A stretch of 5,907 nt of DNA from NCBI GenBank assembly GCA_947311795.1, contig CAMZLX010000088.1, positions 1-5,907 of the forward strand. Direction: 5' to 3'. The position numbers and the translations under genes were made by a program. How positions within the stretch are numbered: the first letter of the stretch is position 1; each line of letters begins with the position of its first letter. Positions 1 through 4,095 of this stretch are shown here, piece by piece. The notes beneath the pieces are model-generated. The model was not told the origin of the DNA, did not search any database, and saw nothing but the letters and a program-made list of their open reading frames with translations. The DNA comes from an uncultured Zetaproteobacteria bacterium. Lineage in GTDB: Bacteria > Pseudomonadota > Zetaproteobacteria > Mariprofundales > Mariprofundaceae.

Positions 1-432
1 CCTGGGCTTGATGGGCGCAAAATGAGCAAATCGTATGGCAATGCGATTACCCTTTGCGAACCATGGAAAGATACAGAGAAGAAAATCAAAACCATGCCCA
101 CTGACCCGGCGCGTGTGCGTCGCGAAGATGCAGGCACACCTGAGAAGTGCCCTGTTTGGGATTTTCATCAAGTCTATTCCACTGAAGATGAACGGGCTGA
201 AATCAAAGTCGGTTGCACCACGGCTGGCATTGGCTGTTTGGACTGCAAACAAGTGTTGCTCAAACATTTGAAAGATGAGCTTGAACCGATTCGTGAGCGC
301 AGAAATGATTTGGCAAAACAACCTGATTTTGACAAAGATGTGGTGCGTGAAGGCAATGAAAAGGCAAGACGTGAAGCACGTAAGACTATGGATAAGGTAC
401 GGAAATCCGTTAAACTGGACTACAAACTATAG
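1..432 (+). CDS. trpS: Tryptophanyl-tRNA synthetase, C-terminal fragment (5' end outside window)
   Basis: This cytoplasmic class Ic aminoacyl-tRNA synthetase charges tRNA-Trp with tryptophan using ATP. The frame is open from base 1, so the visible part is the last 143 residues; an ATG at 22 is only the Met inside the KMSKS motif, not a start. Seen: PGLDGRKMSKS at residues 1-11 (the ATP-binding KMSKS loop), then the motif CPVWDFHQ from residue 50 and GCTTAGIGCLDC at 71-82, followed by a charged helical tail (ELEPIRERRNDL and an Arg/Lys-rich end), as expected for the anticodon-binding helical domain. The Rossmann domain with the HIGH motif lies upstream of the window. Cys50, Cys72, Cys79 and Cys82 form a C-x21-C-x6-C-x2-C pattern, close to the [4Fe-4S] site known in Thermotoga maritima TrpRS. 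The gene ends in TAG and is followed by 351 non-coding bases, so it is probably not tightly coupled to rluB. Identification is secure; cluster binding is inferred. Confidence 0.95.
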   Translation, partial: PGLDGRKMSKSYGNAITLCEPWKDTEKKIKTMPTDPARVRREDAGTPEKCPVWDFHQVYSTEDERAEIKVGCTTAGIGCLDCKQVLLKHLKDELEPIRERRNDLAKQPDFDKDVVREGNEKARREARKTMDKVRKSVKLDYKL

Positions 433-438
433 TTTAAG

Positions 439-544
439 TGTCATGCCGCACCCCAAGGTGTTCTCCCTGCCTTCGGCATTCACCTCAAGCGTAGTCGAGG
501 TATCTCTGAGATTTCTCCACGCACTGCGTTTGGTCGAAATGACA
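439..544. repeat. REP/MITE-like palindromic intergenic element, ~106 bp
   Basis: This non-coding block starts seven bases after trpS. It is bounded by a 6-bp inverted repeat, TGTCAT (439-444) and ATGACA (539-544). Inside are two separate hairpins. The left one pairs ATGCCG (443-448) with CGGCAT (474-479) and encloses a small CACC-CCAA-GGTG stem at 449-460. The right one pairs ATTTC (511-515) with GAAAT (536-540), with CC/GG and ACGC/GCGT inside it and loop ACT. The paired-hairpin layout with matching ends resembles REP doublets or small MITEs, and the right half (GAGATTTCTCC...GTCGAAATGAC) resembles dispersed intergenic repeats seen in many proteobacterial genomes. No second copy lies in this window, so dispersal is inferred. 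An overlapping open frame (275-574) is incidental. No clear target-site duplication is visible. Confidence 0.6.
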
Positions 545-589
545 AGTTCAAGCAATCTCATTTCCCTTTGTTAAGCTACGCCGAAGTGT

Positions 590-638
590 TTTGTAACAAA
601 AGGATAAAGCGCAGTAACACGCGCCCTTTTGATACAAA
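590..638. repeat. Long imperfect inverted repeat upstream of rluB
   Basis: Bases 590-603 pair with 625-638 (TTTGTAACAAAAGG against CCTTTTGATACAAA) with one mismatch (A596/A632). An inner GCGC/GCGC stem (609-612 with 621-624) is separated from the outer stem by a 5-base bulge (604-608) and closes an 8-base loop. Outside it, CTACG (576-580) can pair with CGTAG (643-647) across an asymmetric internal loop. No T-run follows directly, so by itself this is not a classical terminator. Its right arm overlaps the left arm of the terminator-like hairpin at 623-678, so only one can form at a time. It could be the antiterminator half of an attenuator, another dispersed palindromic repeat, or a protein-binding dyad. 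Confidence 0.55.
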
Positions 639-678
639 TAAACGTAGGAAACAAGCAGCTTGTAAAGGGCAGTTTTTT
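623..678 (+). terminator. Possible Rho-independent terminator downstream of trpS / in the rluB leader
   Basis: GCCCTT (623-628) pairs with AAGGGC (665-670), and TACAA (633-637) pairs with TTGTA (660-664), with a 4-base bulge TTGA on the left side. A short ACAAG-CAG-CTTGT hairpin (651-663) is an alternative for the apical part. Two bases after the stem comes a run of six T (673-678). This is the arrangement of an intrinsic terminator on the + strand, though the loop is long and the stem bulged. It could end trpS readthrough more than 200 bases after the trpS stop, or act as an attenuator before rluB. Confidence 0.45.
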
Positions 679-687
679 GGTTCGTTT

Positions 688-715
688 TTGTCTGCACAAA
701 AATGAACAGTAAAAT
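688..715 (+). promoter_or_regulatory. Candidate sigma-70 promoter for rluB
   Basis: TTGTCT (688-693, 4 of 6 to the -35 consensus) and TAAAAT (710-715, 5 of 6 to the -10 consensus) are 16 bases apart. They lie just after the T-run at 673-678, and transcription would start near 722, about 60 bases before the rluB start codon. The surrounding region is AT-rich, so chance matches are likely. The position between a possible terminator and the gene is the main support. Confidence 0.3.
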
Positions 716-772
716 TGTCTCTATATCTCTGTTACAGTTGATATAAATAACGACTCTAAAAATACATACAGT

Positions 773-777
773 GGGGA
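773..777 (+). promoter_or_regulatory. Ribosome binding site of rluB
   Basis: GGGGA lies six bases before the ATG at 784. It supports that start codon; the frame has no other well-placed start upstream. Confidence 0.7.
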
Positions 778-783
778 CATTGC

Positions 784-1548
784 ATGAACGAAAAAACAGA
801 AAATAATCAAGGTGTTCGCATCAATAAATACCTAGCCCAGTGCGGTATTTGTTCGCGCCGCGAAGCCGACAAAATGGTGGATGCAGGGCGCGTACAAATC
901 AATGGTGAAGTTGTATCCCAAATGGGCACAAAAATTCAGCCCAATGATTTGGTGTTGGTGGATGATAAACCCGTAGATAACAACCAAGAACAAATCTATT
1001 TATTATACAACAAACCGCGTGGTTTATTGTGTTCACGCAAAGATGATAAAGGTCGCCCACTGATTTATGACCACCTTGATATTCCAGCGCATGTACAATC
1101 GGTTGGTCGCTTGGATATGGATAGTGAAGGTTTGTTATTGCTGACCAGCAATGGTGAAATCTTACAAACGCTGATTGCGCCCAAGAACAAAATTCCGCGT
1201 AAATATAAAGTAAAGTTCACAGGCTCATTGAGTTTAGAAAGCATTGAAAAGCTGCGTAATGGTGGCATTGATTTGGGCAAAGGTGAGTTAAGCGACCCTT
1301 GGGATATGAGCATTGATTCGGATAATGGCGGGCATAGTTGGATTACAGTGACCATCAAACGCGGCAGGTGGCGTGAAATCCGTCGCACTTTGGATGCGGT
1401 CGGGCATATCGTTCGCCGACTCATTCGCGTTCGGTTTGGTCCGATTAAACTGGAAGAAGGTATGCCTATTGGTAGTTGGCGCAATTTGAGTAGCAAAGAA
1501 GTCGCCGCACTCAAACGCTTACACCAAGCTGCCAATCCAAAGGGGTGA
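784..1548 (+). CDS. rluB: Ribosomal large subunit pseudouridine synthase B (RluB/RsuA family)
   Basis: The product converts a uridine of 23S rRNA (U2605 in E. coli numbering for RluB) to pseudouridine in the cytoplasm during ribosome assembly. It is 254 residues long. Seen: an N-terminal S4 RNA-binding domain at about 11-58 (INKYLAQCGICSRREADKMVDAGRVQING), the YNKPRG segment at 75-80, and the catalytic motif VGRLDMDSEGLLLLTSNG with the nucleophilic Asp at 111. The family's C-terminal block RGRWREIRRTLDAVGHIVRRLIRVRFGPIKLEEG spans about 193-226. The first basic motif has Trp where many relatives have Asn (GRN-RE/Q). E. coli RluB has a longer low-complexity C-terminal tail that is absent here, so RluE/RluF/RsuA-like specificity cannot be fully excluded, although RluB fits best. 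In several gammaproteobacteria rluB follows scpA-scpB after trpS; here it follows trpS with no scp genes between. The next gene starts two bases after this stop codon. Confidence 0.9.
   Translation: MNEKTENNQGVRINKYLAQCGICSRREADKMVDAGRVQINGEVVSQMGTKIQPNDLVLVDDKPVDNNQEQIYLLYNKPRGLLCSRKDDKGRPLIYDHLDIPAHVQSVGRLDMDSEGLLLLTSNGEILQTLIAPKNKIPRKYKVKFTGSLSLESIEKLRNGGIDLGKGELSDPWDMSIDSDNGGHSWITVTIKRGRWREIRRTLDAVGHIVRRLIRVRFGPIKLEEGMPIGSWRNLSSKEVAALKRLHQAANPKG
1541..1545 (+). promoter_or_regulatory. Ribosome binding site of the LTA-synthase-like gene, inside the end of rluB
   Basis: AGGGG, extended to AAAGGGGTGA with good match to the 16S anti-SD, sits five bases before the ATG at 1551 and overlaps the last rluB codons and stop. 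It decides the start. The alternative GTG at 1545 would lie within the SD itself and is unlikely. The arrangement suggests translational coupling to rluB. Confidence 0.7.
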
Positions 1549-1550
1549 AT

Positions 1551-3464
1551 ATGTTTAAATTATTACATGGTCGCTTTGCCATCATTATCTTCCTTATCAC
1601 CTTATTTTTAGGTTTAAGTTTAGCAACGCGCAGCATTTTACTCTTTGCATCCCTTAGCCATATCGACATCAGTTTCACAGGTATTGTATCCATATTCTTG
1701 GTCGGATTATTCTACGATTTGGTTGCCGCTCTTTATTACGTATCCCCTATTGCAGTATATATCGCTATTGCACCACAGTTTTGGTTTAACAATAAAATTC
1801 ATCGCTACATATTTAGCTTTTTTATATTCACTCAAATCAATTATTTGGTATTCAATTGTTTCTCCGAGTGGTTTTTTTGGGAAGAGTTTTCCAAACGATT
1901 CAACTTTATTGCCGTAGATTATTTGGTATACACCAAGGAAGTGGTTAACAATATTCTTGAGTCTTACCCCATTCCTTTATTGCTTGCCGTTGTGTTTATC
2001 ATCAGCTGCATCATTTTTTTGGTGACTTACAAAAAAACACAACTTTTCCAGACTGCATTTTCTAGTGAACAAGACTTCATACCACGTTTAAGTTTAGGTG
2101 CATTATTTCTCGTACTACCTATTTTCTTTTTTAATGTATTGGATGAACAAGGACTATCCAAAATTTCTAAAAATCAATACAACAATGAATTAGCCAAAAA
2201 CGGTTTTTATTCGCTGTTTTCAGCTTTTCGCCATAACACTTTGGATTATGATGAGTTTTATAAAACGAAAGAGATTGCCAAAGTGATGCACAGCCTAAAA
2301 CAAATCACTGGTTTTGATGCAACAACATATCACCATATTCAAAGCAGTGGCAAACCTATTAAACCCAACATCATGCTGATTATGGTCGAAAGCTTAAGCG
2401 CTGAATACATGGGGATTTATGGCGATAAACGCGGCTGGACACCTCACCTCGATGCATTGGCAAAACAATCGCTCTTTTTTGACAACCTTTTTGCGACAGG
2501 TACACGCACTGTGCGTGGCATGGAAGCTGTCACCCTTTCCGTGCCACCAACACCGGGGCGAAGCATTGTCAAACGCCCCGATAATCATGGTTTATTCTCA
2601 TCAGGTTTTGTCTTCCGAAGCCAAGGTTATGACACCAAATTCATTTATGCAGGTTATGGTTACTTCGATAATATGAATGATTTCTTTGGCAACAATGGGT
2701 TTGATGTCATTGACCGCACTGATATTGCAGATGAAAATATTACATTTGCCAATGTTTGGGGTGTTTGTGATGAAGATTTATTCGATAAAAGCATACGTGA
2801 AGCCGATAAATCATTTGCGGCTGGTAAACCATTTTTCAGCCATGTGATGACCACATCCAATCACAGACCCTACACCTACCCTGAACATAAAATTGATATT
2901 CCATCGCACACAGGGCGCAGTGGTGGTGTGAAATATACAGACTATGCCATACATCAGCTACTCACCAAAGCTGCAACTAAACCTTGGTTTGACAACACTA
3001 TTTTTGTCATTGTTGCCGACCACAATGGTGGTAGCGCGGGGGCGGCTTCTCTTCCTGTTTCACGCTATAAAATTCCATTGATGATATATGCACCCAAACT
3101 TCTACCAGCAACAACAGTGCACAAACTTGCCTCACAAATTGATGTGATACCTACATTATTATCCCTGATAAATTGGTCGTATAACAGCAAGTTTTATGGG
3201 CAAGATATTTTAGCCATCAGCTACGAACAGCGTGCATTGATTGGCAATTATCAGCGGCTTGGTTTGTATAAAAATGATACACTCTTGGTGCTAGAAGCCA
3301 ATCATACCTCGCACCAATATGATGTACTTAAACTAGGGCTTAGGCATGAAGAGTATGCAGAAACAGATGTGTCCCCCATGCTTGAAGATGAAACCATCAC
3401 CTATTACCAAAGTGCAAGTTATATGTTTAAAAACAAAAGTAATCTTTGGCAAGAAGCAAACTAA
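1551..3464 (+). CDS. LTA synthase/MdoB-type inner-membrane sulfatase-fold transferase
   Basis: This is an alkaline-phosphatase-superfamily enzyme of the LtaS/OpgB (MdoB) group, 637 residues from ATG 1551. Relatives move phosphoglycerol or a similar phospho-headgroup from a phospholipid to an envelope acceptor on the periplasmic side. Seen: five or six hydrophobic segments at about 9-26, 44-63, 64-79, 86-104, 141-160 and 180-197, then a large periplasmic catalytic domain from about 271. Metal and catalytic residues can be assigned by analogy to LtaS: Glu280 in IMLIMVESLSAEYMG, nucleophile Thr320 in ATGTRTVRGMEA, Asp407 in WGVCDEDLF, His438 in TTSNHRPY, and Asp490-His491 in VIVADHNGGSAG. Length matches the family (about 600-700). 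Gram-negatives generally lack lipoteichoic acid, so the acceptor is more likely an osmoregulated periplasmic glucan, lipid A/LPS sugar or other glycan; no such gene is nearby to decide. It is probably cotranscribed with rluB (2-base gap). No obvious + strand terminator with a T-run follows. The family is clear; the substrate is unknown. Confidence 0.85.
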   Translation: MFKLLHGRFAIIIFLITLFLGLSLATRSILLFASLSHIDISFTGIVSIFLVGLFYDLVAALYYVSPIAVYIAIAPQFWFNNKIHRYIFSFFIFTQINYLVFNCFSEWFFWEEFSKRFNFIAVDYLVYTKEVVNNILESYPIPLLLAVVFIISCIIFLVTYKKTQLFQTAFSSEQDFIPRLSLGALFLVLPIFFFNVLDEQGLSKISKNQYNNELAKNGFYSLFSAFRHNTLDYDEFYKTKEIAKVMHSLKQITGFDATTYHHIQSSGKPIKPNIMLIMVESLSAEYMGIYGDKRGWTPHLDALAKQSLFFDNLFATGTRTVRGMEAVTLSVPPTPGRSIVKRPDNHGLFSSGFVFRSQGYDTKFIYAGYGYFDNMNDFFGNNGFDVIDRTDIADENITFANVWGVCDEDLFDKSIREADKSFAAGKPFFSHVMTTSNHRPYTYPEHKIDIPSHTGRSGGVKYTDYAIHQLLTKAATKPWFDNTIFVIVADHNGGSAGAASLPVSRYKIPLMIYAPKLLPATTVHKLASQIDVIPTLLSLINWSYNSKFYGQDILAISYEQRALIGNYQRLGLYKNDTLLVLEANHTSHQYDVLKLGLRHEEYAETDVSPMLEDETITYYQSASYMFKNKSNLWQEAN

Positions 3465-3504
3465 ACTTTAACGTATTTCGCTTCATTGCATTGGTTTAAA
3501 GCAT

Positions 3505-3541
3505 AAAAAAAATCCCGCTAACGGCTAGCGTTAACGGGATT
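3505..3541 (-). terminator. Rho-independent terminator of the cytochrome c gene
   Basis: AATCCCGCTAACG (3511-3523) and CGTTAACGGGATT (3529-3541) form a 13-bp stem with one mismatch (C3518/A3534) and a 5-base loop. On the + strand it is preceded by eight A (3505-3512), which read as a U-run on the - strand. It begins 27 bases after the cytochrome stop. On the + strand no T-run follows, so it should work mainly for the - strand gene, though it also sits between the convergent units. Confidence 0.9.
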
Positions 3542-3567
3542 AAAGGCTTTAAAAAAGCTTGGTCGAA

Positions 3568-3921
3568 TTACTTCGCGAAAATCGCGTCAGCCATTTCTTG
3601 GTAAGTGAACTTACCTTTCTTAACTTTCTTTTTGATCAAGTTTTTGTATTGACCAGTCATGACTTTAGCTTTTTTCTTCCATTTTGCATCACCAGCAGCA
3701 ACCTTACGGTCATCTACTGCAAAGCCGCTTTCTAATACTGATGCCAAAGTTGCTGCATCACCATAAGCTGCTTGAATGTTCTTGAAAGATGGACCTACTT
3801 TATCTTTGTCAGTTGCGTGACAAGACTTACATTTTTTAGTCAAGTCACCTGCAGAAGCAGTGCCTAGACCAGCAAGAGATACAACCGATACAGCTGCAGC
3901 AATTAATAGTACTTTTTTCAT
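3568..3921 (-). CDS. Small periplasmic class I cytochrome c, lysine-rich
   Basis: This is an electron carrier of the cytochrome c551/c5 size class, 117 residues as precursor. Seen: a Sec signal peptide (MKKVLLIAAAVSVVSLAGLGTASA), with likely cleavage after residue 24 giving a mature protein of about 93 residues. One heme c attachment motif CKSCH lies at 31-35 (His35 the proximal ligand), followed by VGPSF at 42-46 as in class I cytochromes. Met88 in WKKKAKVMTGQY is the likely distal ligand, and a C-terminal helix FTYQEMADAIFAK closes the domain. The usual Met-Pro after the ligand is missing (Met-Thr-Gly here). The mature part has 20 Lys and 1 Arg against 10 acidic residues, so it is strongly basic. 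The start is set by ATG with an upstream AGGAGA. The gene has its own terminator and a possible promoter and looks monocistronic. The redox partner cannot be told from the neighbours (convergent membrane transferase, upstream clpB). Confidence 0.88.
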   Translation of the reverse strand: MKKVLLIAAAVSVVSLAGLGTASAGDLTKKCKSCHATDKDKVGPSFKNIQAAYGDAATLASVLESGFAVDDRKVAAGDAKWKKKAKVMTGQYKNLIKKKVKKGKFTYQEMADAIFAK

Positions 3922-3928
3922 ATTTAAC

Positions 3929-3934
3929 TCTCCT
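3929..3934 (-). promoter_or_regulatory. Ribosome binding site of the cytochrome c gene
   Basis: On the - strand AGGAGA lies seven bases before the ATG at 3921. It is a strong Shine-Dalgarno match, consistent with good expression, and fixes the start at the first residue of the signal peptide. Confidence 0.85.
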
Positions 3935-3963
3935 CGTTAAAGTTGTAAGACGATTGCTAAAGC

Positions 3964-3993
3964 ATTTTAATCTGTGATGCAAGTAACTTTTAA
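3964..3993 (-). promoter_or_regulatory. Candidate sigma-70 promoter of the cytochrome c gene
   Basis: Read on the - strand, TTAAAA (3993-3988, 4 of 6 to -35) and TAAAAT (3969-3964, 5 of 6 to -10) are 18 bases apart. This would give a leader of about 35 bases. A promoter must lie in the stretch between the clpB terminator and the start codon if the gene is monocistronic; this is the best pair I see, but the region is AT-rich. Another TAAAAT lies further upstream (within 3996-4006) with only a poor -35. Confidence 0.3.
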
Positions 3994-4039
3994 CACCATT
4001 TTAACCTTAAAAGAACGAAGCTTTACAACCAACCCTAAT

Positions 4040-4071
4040 AAAAAAGGGCAAACAGAATGTTCGCCCCTTTT
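4040..4071 (-). terminator. Rho-independent terminator of clpB
   Basis: Bases 4041-4054 and 4058-4071 form a stem (AAAA-GGG-C and AACA arms against TGTT, G-CCC and TTTT) with two mismatches (4050/4062 and 4045/4067) and a GAA loop. Six A on the + strand at 4040-4045 give a U-run for - strand transcripts. It begins 24 bases after the clpB stop and separates clpB from the cytochrome gene, which lies downstream in the same direction. Confidence 0.8.
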
Positions 4072-4095
4072 CAATCGTGACAAGATTGCAATGGC

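Noticed and set aside
275..574. Open frame of 99 codons spanning the end of trpS and the intergenic repeat
   Set aside because: It overlaps trpS in another frame and runs through the palindromic element; it has no recognisable domain and no convincing ribosome binding site.
738..768. Promoter with TTGATA at 738-743 and a -10 near 763
   Set aside because: The -10 match is poor and transcription would start inside or next to the ribosome binding site.
1065..1535. 156-codon open frame antisense to rluB
   Set aside because: It lies wholly inside a confidently identified gene; its composition is what the complement of that gene would give, with no domain of its own.
1545..1550. GTG at 1545 as start of the LTA-synthase-like gene (4-base overlap class)
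   Set aside because: The GTG overlaps the Shine-Dalgarno itself; ATG at 1551 has correct spacing and only two residues are affected.
3511..3541. Bidirectional terminator that would also end the + strand rluB operon
   Set aside because: The stem is symmetrical enough, but on the + strand it is followed by TAAAGGC with no T-run, so only - strand function is supported.
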